Shown: positions 17,452 through 26,780 of the stretch, piece by piece
Layout: each line of letters starts with the position of its first letter
Numbering within the stretch: the stretch's first letter is position 1
Assembly: GCA_947487765.1 (NCBI GenBank)
Contig: CANKXO010000009.1
Location: 1 to 48,767 of the forward strand
Origin: an uncultured Pseudomonadales bacterium
GTDB lineage: Bacteria; Pseudomonadota; Gammaproteobacteria; Pseudomonadales; Cellvibrionaceae
DNA length: 48,767 nucleotides
Reading direction: 5' to 3'
Made by a program: the position numbers and the translations under genes
Notes under the pieces: generated by a model
Database searches by the model: none
Seen by the model: only the letters and a program-made list of their open reading frames with translations
What the model was told of the DNA's origin: nothing

Positions 17452-20400
17452 TTGAAAGACTTACTTAATCTCTTGAAGTCCCAAGGACAAAACGACGAGT
17501 TTGACTCAATCCGTATCAGTCTGGCATCGCCAGAAATGATTCGCTCATGGTCTTTTGGTGAAGTAAGAAAGCCTGAAACCATTAACTATCGTACGTTCAA
17601 GCCTGAGCGTGAAGGTTTATTTTGTGCCAAAATTTTTGGCCCAATTAAAGATTACGAATGTTTGTGCGGTAAATACAAGCGCATGAAGCATCGCGGCATT
17701 ATTTGTGAAAAGTGTGGCGTAGAAGTTACCTTGGCAAAAGTGCGCCGTGACCGTATGGGGCATATCGAGCTTGCTAGCCCCGTTGCTCATATCTGGTTCT
17801 TAAAATCATTACCTAGCCGTATTGGTTTATTGTTGGATATGACATTACGCAGTATTGAACGTGTATTGTATTTTGAATCGTATGTTGTGACTGATCCAGG
17901 TATGACTACTTTGGAAAAAGGTCAGTTACTTACCGATGAAGAGTTCTTCGAAGCGATGGAAGAATTTCCTGATGAATTCGAAGCAAAAATGGGTGCTGAA
18001 GCGATTCAGGATTTGATGATGGATATTAATTTGGAAGAAGAGATTGCTCGTCTTCGTGAAGAAATTCCAGCGACTAACTCTGAAACCAAAATTAAGAAGC
18101 TCTCTAAGCGTTTAAAATTATTGGAAGCCTTCTTCCATTCAGGTAATAAGCCAGAGTGGATGATCATGCAGGCCCTACCAGTACTTCCACCTGATCTACG
18201 CCCATTAGTTCCTCTAGATGGTGGTCGCTTTGCAACATCTGATTTGAATGATTTGTATCGTCGTGTAATCAACCGTAATAACCGTTTGAAGCGTTTGTTA
18301 GATTTGAATGCACCGGACATTATCGTTCGTAACGAAAAACGTATGCTTCAAGAAGCGGTTGATGCGTTATTGGATAATGGTCGTCGTGGTCGCGCCATTA
18401 CTGGTTCCAACAAGCGTCCTTTGAAATCATTAGCCGATATGATTAAAGGTAAGCAAGGTCGTTTCCGTCAGAACTTGTTAGGTAAGCGTGTTGACTACTC
18501 TGGTCGTTCAGTGATCGTGACTGGTCCTACGTTACGATTACATCAGTGTGGTCTTCCTAAGAAGATGGCATTGGAATTATTTAAGCCTTTTATCTTTAGT
18601 AAATTAGAATTGCGTGGTTTAGCAACGACGATTAAAGCCGCTAAGAAAATGGTTGAGCGTGAAGAGCCTGTTGTTTGGGATATTCTTGATGAAGTGATCC
18701 GTGAGCATCCAGTTCTTCTTAACCGTGCGCCTACACTTCACCGTTTGGGTATTCAGGCGTTTGAGCCAGTTCTGATTGAAGGTAAAGCTATTCAATTGCA
18801 CCCATTAGTTTGTACAGCCTATAACGCTGACTTTGATGGTGACCAGATGGCTGTGCACGTACCGTTGACGATTGAAGCACAGTTAGAAGCTCGTGCGTTG
18901 ATGATGTCAACGAACAATATTCTTTCACCTGCATCAGGTGAGCCTATCATCGTACCTTCTCAGGATGTTGTATTAGGTTTGTACTGGATGACGCGTGAGC
19001 GTATTAATGCTTCAGGTGAAGGTATGGTCTTCGCTGATGTTGCTGAAGTGTCCCGTGCTTATTATGCTGGTCAAGTTGACCTGCAAGCACGTATTAAAGT
19101 ACGCATATCTGAAGTTATCACTGATGATGAAGGTGAGAAAAGCAGTCAAGTTAGAATGGTTGATACCACTATTGGTCGCGTTATCTTCTGGGAAATCGTA
19201 CCCGATGGTATTCCGTTTGATCAGGTCAATCGACCCATGGTTAAGAAAGCGATTTCTTCTATTATCAATTACTGCTATCGCGTTGTCGGCTTGAAATCGA
19301 CAGTCATTTTTGCTGACCAATTGATGTACATGGGCTATCGTTTCTCTACACGATCAGGTTCTTCTATTGGCGTTAACGATTTTGCTATTCCTGATAACAA
19401 GCCAGAAATTATTAATCGCGCTGATAATGAAGTAAAAGAGATTGAAGGCCAGTTCGCTTCTGGTTTGGTAACCCAAGGTGAGAAATATAACAAAGTTATT
19501 GATATTTGGTCGCGTGCTAATGACTTAGTTGCAAAATCAATGATGGATGGCATCTCTAAAGAATCTGTTATGAATAAAGATGGCGAAGAAGAGTTTCAAG
19601 ATTCTTTCAACTCTGTATTCATGTATGCCGATTCCGGTGCACGGGGTTCCCCTGCTCAGATTCGTCAGCTCGCAGGTATGCGTGGTCTAATGGCGCGTCC
19701 TGATGGCTCTATTATTGAAACGCCTATTACTGCTAATTTCCGTGAAGGTCTAAACGTACTTCAGTACTTTATTTCTACTCACGGTGCTCGTAAAGGTTTG
19801 GCTGATACAGCATTGAAAACAGCTAACTCGGGTTATTTGACTCGTCGTTTAGTTGATGTTGCGCAAGATTTAGTGGTTACAGAAGATGACTGTGGTACAG
19901 ATCATGGCCTGACAATGACCCCAGTGATCGAAGGTGGTGACATCATTGAAACATTAGGTGATCGAGTACTCGGGCGTGTTGTTGCTCAAGACGTTATCGA
20001 TCCTGTTAATGGTTCAGTATTGATGGAAGCTGGCACAATGATCGATGAAAACTTAATTGATCGTGTTGAAGCGATGGGTGTTGATGAAATCATTGTACGC
20101 TCACCTATCACTTGTGAGTCCCGTCAGGGTATTTGTTCGCGTTGTTATGGTCGTGACTTGGCTCGCGGTCATATGGTTAACGTGGGTGAAGCTGTTGGTG
20201 TTATTGCTGCTCAATCCATTGGTGAGCCAGGAACACAGTTGACGATGCGTACCTTCCACATTGGTGGTGCAGCTAGCCGGGCATCTGCTGTCGATAGCGT
20301 ACAAGTGAAACAAGCGGGTACTGTACGTTTACAGAACGTGAAGCTTGTTGAAAACATTAATGGTAACTTGGTTGCAGTATCGCGTTCAGGTGAGTTGGCG

Positions 20401-21675
20401 GTTGCCGATGAAACTGGTCGTGAGCGTGAACGTTATAAAATTCCTTATGGTGCTGTTATTTCTACACGTGATGGTGACCAGGTTGAAGGTGGCGCAATCG
20501 TTGCCAAATGGGATCCTCATACGCATCCAATCGTATCTGAAGTTGCGGGTAAAGTGACTTTCTCAGGTATGGAAGATGGTCTTTCAATGCGCCGCCAAAC
20601 AGATGAGCTAACAGGCTTAAGTTCAATCGAAATTCTTGACCCAGCAGAACGTCCAGCTGCCGGTAAAGACTTGAAGCCAGCAGTTACTCTCGTTGATGCG
20701 AATGGTAAAGAGTTGACCCTAGCCAATACTAATGTGCCTGCGCATTATATGTTGCCTTCTAAAGCAATCTTAAGCTTGAATGATGGTGATGAAATTGGTG
20801 TGGGTGATATTATTGCGCGTATTCCGCAAGAAGGTTCAAAAACTCGTGATATTACGGGTGGTCTGCCGCGTGTTGCTGACTTATTTGAAGCTCGTAAGCC
20901 GAAAGAGCCTTCATTACTTGCAGAAATTTCAGGTACGGTTAGCTTCGGTAAAGAAACTAAAGGTAAGGTTCGTTTGGTTATTACTCCTACCGATGGTAAA
21001 GGCTTAGAAGATGGTTCGACTCATTATGAAGAATTGATTCCTAAGCATCGCCAGTTAACTGTGTTTGAAGGTGAGCAGGTTGAAAAAGGTGAAGTTGTTT
21101 CTGATGGTCCAAGTAATCCGCACGATATTTTACGCCTCAAAGGTGTAGAAACATTAGCTCATTACATTACGAATGAGATTCAAGATGTTTATCGTTTACA
21201 GGGTGTAAAAATTAACGATAAGCACGTTGAAACCATTGTTCGCCAAATGTTGCGTAAAGTTGAAATTACCGGAATGGGTGAATCCAGCTTTGTTAAAGGT
21301 GAGCAGGTTGAATACAATAAAGTGCTTCAGGAAAATGAAAACCTTCGTGAAAAAGATCTACAGCCAGCTCGTTTTGAACGACAATTGTTGGGTATTACTA
21401 AAGCATCTCTGGCAACAGAATCGTTTATCTCTGCAGCCTCGTTCCAGGAAACAACACGAGTACTGACTGAAGCAGCAGTAACGGGTAAGAAAGATAACTT
21501 ACGTGGCTTGAAAGAGAACGTTGTGGTTGGTCGTTTGATTCCAGCAGGAACTGGTTTGGCTTATCATGCGGATCGTAAACGTAAGCGCGATGTTGAAGTG
21601 TCTCAGACTGAAGGTGTGAGCGCAGAGGAAGTCGAAGCAGCATTAACAGAAGCACTTAAATCAAGCACTAGTTAG
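17452..21675 (+). CDS. rpoC: DNA-directed RNA polymerase subunit beta'
   Basis: 1407 aa, the same length as the E. coli protein. It carries the N-terminal zinc finger (CLCGKYKR…CEKCGVEV), the catalytic Mg-binding loop ([13 protein letters not shown]), the second zinc site ([13 protein letters not shown]) and the trigger loop/bridge region. The start is TTG preceded by GGAGG, giving MKDLLNLL as in Pseudomonas RpoC, where TTG is also used. A strong terminator follows about 30 nt after the stop. The str operon (rpsL-rpsG-fusA), often found next, is absent. Confidence 0.99.
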   Translation: MKDLLNLLKSQGQNDEFDSIRISLASPEMIRSWSFGEVRKPETINYRTFKPEREGLFCAKIFGPIKDYECLCGKYKRMKHRGIICEKCGVEVTLAKVRRDRMGHIELASPVAHIWFLKSLPSRIGLLLDMTLRSIERVLYFESYVVTDPGMTTLEKGQLLTDEEFFEAMEEFPDEFEAKMGAEAIQDLMMDINLEEEIARLREEIPATNSETKIKKLSKRLKLLEAFFHSGNKPEWMIMQALPVLPPDLRPLVPLDGGRFATSDLNDLYRRVINRNNRLKRLLDLNAPDIIVRNEKRMLQEAVDALLDNGRRGRAITGSNKRPLKSLADMIKGKQGRFRQNLLGKRVDYSGRSVIVTGPTLRLHQCGLPKKMALELFKPFIFSKLELRGLATTIKAAKKMVEREEPVVWDILDEVIREHPVLLNRAPTLHRLGIQAFEPVLIEGKAIQLHPLVCTAYNADFDGDQMAVHVPLTIEAQLEARALMMSTNNILSPASGEPIIVPSQDVVLGLYWMTRERINASGEGMVFADVAEVSRAYYAGQVDLQARIKVRISEVITDDEGEKSSQVRMVDTTIGRVIFWEIVPDGIPFDQVNRPMVKKAISSIINYCYRVVGLKSTVIFADQLMYMGYRFSTRSGSSIGVNDFAIPDNKPEIINRADNEVKEIEGQFASGLVTQGEKYNKVIDIWSRANDLVAKSMMDGISKESVMNKDGEEEFQDSFNSVFMYADSGARGSPAQIRQLAGMRGLMARPDGSIIETPITANFREGLNVLQYFISTHGARKGLADTALKTANSGYLTRRLVDVAQDLVVTEDDCGTDHGLTMTPVIEGGDIIETLGDRVLGRVVAQDVIDPVNGSVLMEAGTMIDENLIDRVEAMGVDEIIVRSPITCESRQGICSRCYGRDLARGHMVNVGEAVGVIAAQSIGEPGTQLTMRTFHIGGAASRASAVDSVQVKQAGTVRLQNVKLVENINGNLVAVSRSGELAVADETGRERERYKIPYGAVISTRDGDQVEGGAIVAKWDPHTHPIVSEVAGKVTFSGMEDGLSMRRQTDELTGLSSIEILDPAERPAAGKDLKPAVTLVDANGKELTLANTNVPAHYMLPSKAILSLNDGDEIGVGDIIARIPQEGSKTRDITGGLPRVADLFEARKPKEPSLLAEISGTVSFGKETKGKVRLVITPTDGKGLEDGSTHYEELIPKHRQLTVFEGEQVEKGEVVSDGPSNPHDILRLKGVETLAHYITNEIQDVYRLQGVKINDKHVETIVRQMLRKVEITGMGESSFVKGEQVEYNKVLQENENLREKDLQPARFERQLLGITKASLATESFISAASFQETTRVLTEAAVTGKKDNLRGLKENVVVGRLIPAGTGLAYHADRKRKRDVEVSQTEGVSAEEVEAALTEALKSSTS

Positions 21676-21704
21676 TAGGTAAACGCTTGTATTTTTAGAT
21701 GTAT

Positions 21705-21732
21705 AAAAAGCCTCCAGTCGGAGGCTTTTTTG
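21705..21732 (+). terminator. Rho-independent terminator of the rpoBC operon
   Basis: An 11-bp stem, AAAAAGCCTCC/GGAGGCTTTTT (21705–21715 with 21720–21730), has a 4-nt loop and a T tract. The A-rich 5' arm would also allow it to work from the other strand. Confidence 0.92.
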
Positions 21733-21781
21733 TTTTTATAAAAATGTGTAGTCTGAATGGTGTATATTTGTAGTATAAAAT

Positions 21782-22741
21782 ATGTGCCAAAAAAATATGT
21801 ACCGAAAAATGATAAAAAAAATAGTTTTCTCAATTACATTGTTGTTAGTTCAATCTTTTTCTTTTGCTCAGGCTTCTACAGAGGATAACTTTTCTAGCTT
21901 GCAACCTGCGGCGTTGATCGATGTTGCGGTTCGCTATCGTTATGCTCTAATTGCAGAGCTAGATTTAGGCAAAATGCATATTTTTGAGAGGAAAGTAGAT
22001 GGTAGTTTTAAACTGTTACGGACGATGGCGGTGTCTATTGGGAAAGACGGTTATGGTAAGCAAATAGAAGGTGATAATAAAACTCCGATAGGAGTGTATC
22101 GTATCACTAGCTATTTAACGAATGCCCAGCTCGATGATTTTTATGGTAATGCAGCCTACCCAGTAAACTATCCTAATGCATGGGATCGATTAAAGCAGCG
22201 AACAGGTTATGGGATTTGGTTGCATGCGGAGCCTGTTGGTTTTCAGGAAAAAACCCGGCCATTACGAGATAGTAACGGGTGTGTAGTGCTTTCCAATAAC
22301 GATATCGATATTTTAAGTCAGTATGTCGATATTGGTTACACCTATATTGTTTTAACGCCAAAAATGGAAATGACTTCAGTCGAAGCGATTCAAGATATCC
22401 GTGAAAAGCTTCACCAGCGCTTAAATGGATGGCGAGATGCTTGGGAATCGCTTAAACCTGCTCCTTATTTAGATTTTTATTCCAAGTCATTTAATAATCT
22501 CAAGCAAGACTGGTCAGCATGGTCTGAATACAAGCGGCGTGTCAATGGTTCAAAAAAATTTATCAAAATAGGTTTTTCTGATATTGGTATTTACGCATAT
22601 CCAGCTGAAGAAAATTTATTATGGGTTGAGTTTTATCAGTCTTACCGTAGTAGTAATTTTTATTCTCAAGGGTGGAAGCGTCAAATATGGAAGCTTGAAG
22701 ATGATGGTGAGTGGCGTATTGTTTACGAAGGCGGTGGTTAA
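21782..22741 (+). CDS. Secreted L,D-transpeptidase (YkuD)-like protein
   Basis: A signal peptide (hydrophobic stretch VFSITLLLVQSFSFAQA) is followed by a YkuD-type domain. H148 in GIWLHAEP and C167 in DSNGCVVLSN have the spacing of the L,D-transpeptidase active site, but the usual HGC histidine is replaced by Asn (SNGC). The C-terminal about 100 residues (from WRDAWESL, ending WRIVYEGGG) resemble the NTF2-like domain found in Cds6-type L,D-transpeptidases. Known relatives cross-link or trim peptidoglycan in the periplasm. Start options are ATG 21782, 21797 or 21809; none has a clear ribosome binding site. It meets the next, opposite-strand gene at overlapping stop codons. Confidence 0.82.
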   Translation: MCQKNMYRKMIKKIVFSITLLLVQSFSFAQASTEDNFSSLQPAALIDVAVRYRYALIAELDLGKMHIFERKVDGSFKLLRTMAVSIGKDGYGKQIEGDNKTPIGVYRITSYLTNAQLDDFYGNAAYPVNYPNAWDRLKQRTGYGIWLHAEPVGFQEKTRPLRDSNGCVVLSNNDIDILSQYVDIGYTYIVLTPKMEMTSVEAIQDIREKLHQRLNGWRDAWESLKPAPYLDFYSKSFNNLKQDWSAWSEYKRRVNGSKKFIKIGFSDIGIYAYPAEENLLWVEFYQSYRSSNFYSQGWKRQIWKLEDDGEWRIVYEGGG

Positions 22742-23610
22742 TGCTTACCTATCACATTAGGTTTTTTGTTTGGGATCTCTTTCACTAACCAGCGGACTAA
22801 GTCGACCCACATATGAGTAATTTCTTTGCTGCTTGGCATAATCCCAGCCGATGCGAGCTCAACAGTGACAACGGGTAGATCTAGATCAACACCTGCGTAA
22901 TTGCCCAGAGAACCTGGGTATGTTCCTAATTGTCGTAAACGCAAAGTACCTAAGCGTGAAGGTGCTTGTTGAGGGCCGTCATAATCGACCAGTTTATGAG
23001 GAGCATGGACAGCAATAATAACATCTGGCTTAAATGAATTAATTGTTTCAACGAACCAACGTGTTTCTATCTCACTCATTGCAGAAGGGCCAGGATATCG
23101 ACGCGGATTTTTATAAGTCTTCTTTTTCCAATAAATTTGAGCTAACTTTTCCCAGTCACTGGATGGAAAGTTCCTGTTAAGGTCTACACCATTAGAATTC
23201 TGGCGTTGGGCCTTATTATTCTGAAGTAAGCCATCTGGGTTCAGTAATGGAATTACCTGCCAATGAAATAAACCAGAGTGATATTGGTTTAATTTATTCA
23301 TCCATTTAAACATAATTGAAATAGCGGAATATTCGTCTCCATGAATTCCTCCCATTAGTAATATTTTTCCCAGTGGTTGCTTTGATTTTAAAGGTGGATA
23401 GGTTTTATAAACTAAAGGGCGGTTTTTAGACGTTGTTTCTCCGCTGTTTATCAATTGTTGCTCTAAACAGTCATTAATACTAACACTTCCTAACTTTTCA
23501 CCGATCTCTTGGCACAATGAATCCACTGGATTTGTATGAGTACTTGATGAGAAAACTACGTTTGAAAGTAGGATCAATATAGTAGCAAAGATAAATTTAT
23601 ATGGTTGCAT
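22738..23610 (-). CDS. M14-family peptidase/amidase, MpaA- or aspartoacylase-like
   Basis: A short N-terminal signal peptide (KFIFATILILLSNVVFSSS) precedes an M14/AspA-type zinc hydrolase. The metal ligands are H90 and E93 in GGIHGDEY and H202 in IAVHAPHK. The substrate arginine is in DLNRNFPSSDW, and the catalytic glutamate is E251 in VELASAG. This set resembles murein peptide amidase A and succinylglutamate desuccinylase relatives. The signal peptide and its position facing an L,D-transpeptidase favour a role in peptidoglycan peptide turnover in the periplasm. The stop codon overlaps that of the + neighbour (palindromic TTAA). Confidence 0.82.
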   Translation of the reverse strand: MQPYKFIFATILILLSNVVFSSSTHTNPVDSLCQEIGEKLGSVSINDCLEQQLINSGETTSKNRPLVYKTYPPLKSKQPLGKILLMGGIHGDEYSAISIMFKWMNKLNQYHSGLFHWQVIPLLNPDGLLQNNKAQRQNSNGVDLNRNFPSSDWEKLAQIYWKKKTYKNPRRYPGPSAMSEIETRWFVETINSFKPDVIIAVHAPHKLVDYDGPQQAPSRLGTLRLRQLGTYPGSLGNYAGVDLDLPVVTVELASAGIMPSSKEITHMWVDLVRWLVKEIPNKKPNVIGKH

Positions 23611-23729
23611 TAGAAGTTATCTTGGAAATGAGGCAGAAAGTATATAGATTTCGTCGAATATTCTGAACAAGAAGCTACAACAAGCCAAAAAGAAATTGGC
23701 CTGCTGAGTAAAAATTGGGCCTTCTTGGT

Positions 23730-24179
23730 TTAACCTATAGGTAGTAATCGTTTCAACAAACTATCTGGTTTTTTCAGATCAATAATGATCAGAGTCAGTG
23801 CACAGAGCCAAGTAGCGCACGCCATCATAAATAATATACCGCTGTCATTACCAATTTGTAAGGCTGTTTCAGGGTCAAAATGTGGCATTACAATGCCCAG
23901 AGGTGTGAAGAGATGGAAAAAAATTGCACCACTCATAATGCCTAGTCCTAGTAGGGCTCCTAGTGCACGTAATGGCGTAAATAGAAGAATGGCTGCGATT
24001 AACTCGGCTGTTCCAACCATATAACCGCCATATGCTCCAAACCACGCGAAACCGGACCATTCAGCTAACGTTCCAAATATATGCTGGGTTTCTAGAGAGT
24101 TGGTAAATTTAAACGGAAGTGACTGCAAAAAAACAAAGGCGACAAATATAGATAAGATAATAGGAAACCATTTTTTCAT
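23730..24179 (-). CDS. DoxX-like four-helix membrane protein
   Basis: 149 aa with four hydrophobic helices (about 4–22, 47–68, 71–94 and 112–137). A central GTAELIAAILLFTPLRALGAL segment is typical of the DoxX/DoxD superfamily (quoted as a landmark). The function of most members is unknown; some are linked to thiol or redox homeostasis. It stands alone on − and is divergent from the 24372 gene. The ATG is preceded by GAGGAAT. Confidence 0.72.
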   Translation of the reverse strand: MKKWFPIILSIFVAFVFLQSLPFKFTNSLETQHIFGTLAEWSGFAWFGAYGGYMVGTAELIAAILLFTPLRALGALLGLGIMSGAIFFHLFTPLGIVMPHFDPETALQIGNDSGILFMMACATWLCALTLIIIDLKKPDSLLKRLLPIG

Positions 24180-24279
24180 TATAATTCCTCTTTTGTTGGT
24201 CCTAAGGAAAGCGGGGGAAAGCTTTACATAATAGAGATAATAACATCCTATAGAGCGATAGTAGGAGTCTTAAGTTCAT

Positions 24280-24293
24280 TTGTTTGTAAACAA
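24280..24293. promoter_or_regulatory. Possible operator dyad
   Basis: TTGTTT-GT-AAACAA is a perfect 6-bp dyad in the divergent spacer between the DoxX-like gene and the 24372 gene. It has a size and position suitable for a dimeric repressor. No regulator is assigned. Confidence 0.3.
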
Positions 24294-24371
24294 GATTCAC
24301 TATAAACTTAACTATCTATAATTTTCTTATTATACAGGTGCAAATGTCTTGTACTGCGCCAAGGACTTAGT

Positions 24372-26000
24372 GTGAAAAATTCATTAATACATATCTATAC
24401 CATTTCATTTGCTATCTTTTTCAGTATGGCATCAACTGCAGATATATCCATTAGCCAGAAAAGACAAACGAGTGCAGCGGGTGTTGGGCTTCAAGGGATG
24501 GCGGATTGGTCTACGCAGTTCCCATTTCTGGATACGATGAAACTCTCTAGAGAATGGTACGACTGGGACCGTCAGACAGCCGAAGGCATCACGCTCGATA
24601 AGCATGGTTGGGTGACAGCCCTTGAGAAGGGTTTGAGGCCGCAGACAGTATTTTTAACCAATAATGAGGGAACTCCTGTCATCTACAAACGTTATATCGT
24701 GCGATGGCAGGGAAAAGGGAAACTCAGCTATGGCGGTTGTGCTAAGAAAGTGGGGCGTGCTCATGGTGGGGATCGCATTTCGATTACTTATGGTAGCTGC
24801 TTTTTGGCATTAGAGTCAGTTAATAAGGAGGATCCCATTCGAAATATAACCATTGTTCCGGAAAAACATATAAAAGCGTTTGATAATGGTGAGATATTCA
24901 ACCCTGATTTTATTGAGAGAATCAAAGGGTTTCGCGCATTGCGTTTTATGGATTGGATGAATACTAATGGGTCGGAGCAAAAATTATGGTCAGATCGACC
25001 ACTACCTGAAGATCGCACCTTTGCTAAGAAGGGTGTTCCTCTGGAGTATATGATTGCCTTAGTGAATAAGGTCCTTGCAGACCCTTGGTTTAATATGCCC
25101 CACCAGTCAGATTTGAACTATATGCGGCAGTTTGCACAACTGGTTAAAACGTCTTTAAATCCAGAGTTGAACGTATATGTTGAGCATTCCAATGAAGTAT
25201 GGAACTGGATCTTTCCTCAAACTATATTTGCTTTTGATTCAGCTAAAGAAAAATTCAATAAAGAAGAAGATGCGTTCTTTGAATGGCATGGAATGAGAAC
25301 AGCACAGATGTGTGATATCTGGAAGAAAGGTGTTTATGGAGAAAGAAAAAATAGTGTTGTTTGTGTGCTGGGAACTCAGGCAAGTTGGCCGGGTTTAGAA
25401 GTCGCTGCTTTAGAGTGTCCTTCATGGGTGAAGCAGGGAAATAAGCCTTGTGTTGAACATGGCATTGATGCTGTAGCGATAACGGGGTATTTTTCAGGTT
25501 GTTTAGACGGTGGTGAGAGTAAAGTTAACCGGCAGAAGATCATCGGTTGGAGCCACCATAAAGATAAAGGTTTATCCAAAGCATATGAGCAGGCGTTAGA
25601 TGGACGTCATTTTGAATGCGAAGATACTATCCCTGGTGTTCTTGAATATTATAAATACCATGTAGCTGAAGCTAAAAAGCGTGGATTAAGCGTTGTTGCT
25701 TACGAGGGGGGGCAGCACATAACAAGCAATTTTAGTGAAACTCAAAATGATGAACGCTTTTCGAATTTGCACTTATCCCTTAATCGTCACCCTTATATGA
25801 AAGAATTGTATAAAAAGAATTTTGAAAATTGGAAATCTGCGGGTGGCACGCTGTTTATGCACTTTGTGGATGCAGCTTCCTTTTCTCAATATGGTAGTTG
25901 GGGTGCATTAGAATATATCACTCAAGAAACTTCCCCTAAGTGGGAAGCTTTAATGGAGTTTAATAATACTCCTTGTTGGTGGGAAAATTGTAAACAATAA
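24372..26000 (+). CDS. Secreted clan GH-A-like protein of unknown specificity
   Basis: 542 aa with an N-terminal signal peptide (residues about 1–23). I do not recognise a named family with certainty, but the body looks like a TIM-barrel glycoside hydrolase. VYVEHSNEVWNW holds an Asn-Glu pair (N274-E275), as expected for the acid/base of clan GH-A. VVAYEGGQH (E445) would provide the nucleophile on a late strand. RFMDWMNTNG and DPWFNMPHQSD are further conserved-looking blocks, resembling proteins annotated loosely as cellulose-binding in Planctomycetes and marine bacteria. Eight or so cysteines suggest disulfides in an extracytoplasmic protein. The start is GTG with AAGGA upstream. It is followed by an SDR gene 32 nt later, probably in the same operon. 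Confidence 0.65.
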   Translation: MKNSLIHIYTISFAIFFSMASTADISISQKRQTSAAGVGLQGMADWSTQFPFLDTMKLSREWYDWDRQTAEGITLDKHGWVTALEKGLRPQTVFLTNNEGTPVIYKRYIVRWQGKGKLSYGGCAKKVGRAHGGDRISITYGSCFLALESVNKEDPIRNITIVPEKHIKAFDNGEIFNPDFIERIKGFRALRFMDWMNTNGSEQKLWSDRPLPEDRTFAKKGVPLEYMIALVNKVLADPWFNMPHQSDLNYMRQFAQLVKTSLNPELNVYVEHSNEVWNWIFPQTIFAFDSAKEKFNKEEDAFFEWHGMRTAQMCDIWKKGVYGERKNSVVCVLGTQASWPGLEVAALECPSWVKQGNKPCVEHGIDAVAITGYFSGCLDGGESKVNRQKIIGWSHHKDKGLSKAYEQALDGRHFECEDTIPGVLEYYKYHVAEAKKRGLSVVAYEGGQHITSNFSETQNDERFSNLHLSLNRHPYMKELYKKNFENWKSAGGTLFMHFVDAASFSQYGSWGALEYITQETSPKWEALMEFNNTPCWWENCKQ

Positions 26001-26032
26001 TATTAAGTCATTTATGATGAAAGGATTGTATA

Positions 26033-26770
26033 GTGCTAAAAGATAAAGTCGTTATTATTACTGGTGCCGGTAGCGGTTTAGGTCGTGCATTGTCTATTGC
26101 TTTTTGTAAAGAACAAGCACAAGTTATTGGTTTGGGTCGCTCTGTAGAAACTTTAGAAGAAACACAGAAAATTGCAGGGAAAGATATGTTTTCTTTTTAT
26201 GGGGCTGACACAAGTAATTTTGAGCAGCTGCAAAAAACGATGGATTCTATTGTTAGTAAGTTTGGTAAGATTGATTATCTTTTTAATAATGCTGCAGTTT
26301 ATCCAAAGATTAATTTTCTTGATGAATCTGCTGGTGACTTTGCTCAAGCATTAAATATAAATGTTGCCGGTGTAGCAAATTGTTGTAAGGCAGTGCTGCC
26401 TCATATGATAAAGAACCAGTTTGGTAGAATATATAACTTGGGTAGTTGGGCCGATATTGCACCAATCGCCAATAGTGCCGTTTATTCAGCAAGTAAAGGA
26501 GCCATTCATGCACTGACAAAGTCTATAGCCGTTGATTTAACGGATAGAAATGTTGATGTTCAAATACATGAATGGATTCCTGGCCACCTAAACACTCAGA
26601 TGAGTGACTATACGGGTATTGACCCAGCTGTTTCAGCCTCTTGGGGTGTTGCTCTTACTAAAATGGATAATGAAAAGAAAAATTGTATTTTTGAGTGTGA
26701 CAGAGAATGGCTTCCTCCTAAATCGTTAAAACAAAAAATAAAAGGAAAGATACTTTTTTGGAAAAATTAA
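26033..26770 (+). CDS. Short-chain dehydrogenase/reductase (SDR)
   Basis: A classical SDR of 245 aa. It has the nucleotide-binding TGAGSGLG (10–17), NNAA (85–88) and catalytic S138, Y151 and K155 (YSASK). It would oxidise or reduce a hydroxyl/keto group with NAD(P)H in the cytoplasm. The start is GTG behind AAGGA. It is the second gene of a likely operon with the secreted GH-like gene and converges on the GMC oxidoreductase, with only 10 nt between the two genes. The substrate is unknown. The C-terminus is basic (KSLKQKIKGKILFWKN). Confidence 0.85.
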   Translation: MLKDKVVIITGAGSGLGRALSIAFCKEQAQVIGLGRSVETLEETQKIAGKDMFSFYGADTSNFEQLQKTMDSIVSKFGKIDYLFNNAAVYPKINFLDESAGDFAQALNINVAGVANCCKAVLPHMIKNQFGRIYNLGSWADIAPIANSAVYSASKGAIHALTKSIAVDLTDRNVDVQIHEWIPGHLNTQMSDYTGIDPAVSASWGVALTKMDNEKKNCIFECDREWLPPKSLKQKIKGKILFWKN

Positions 26771-26780
26771 ACCGTAATTA

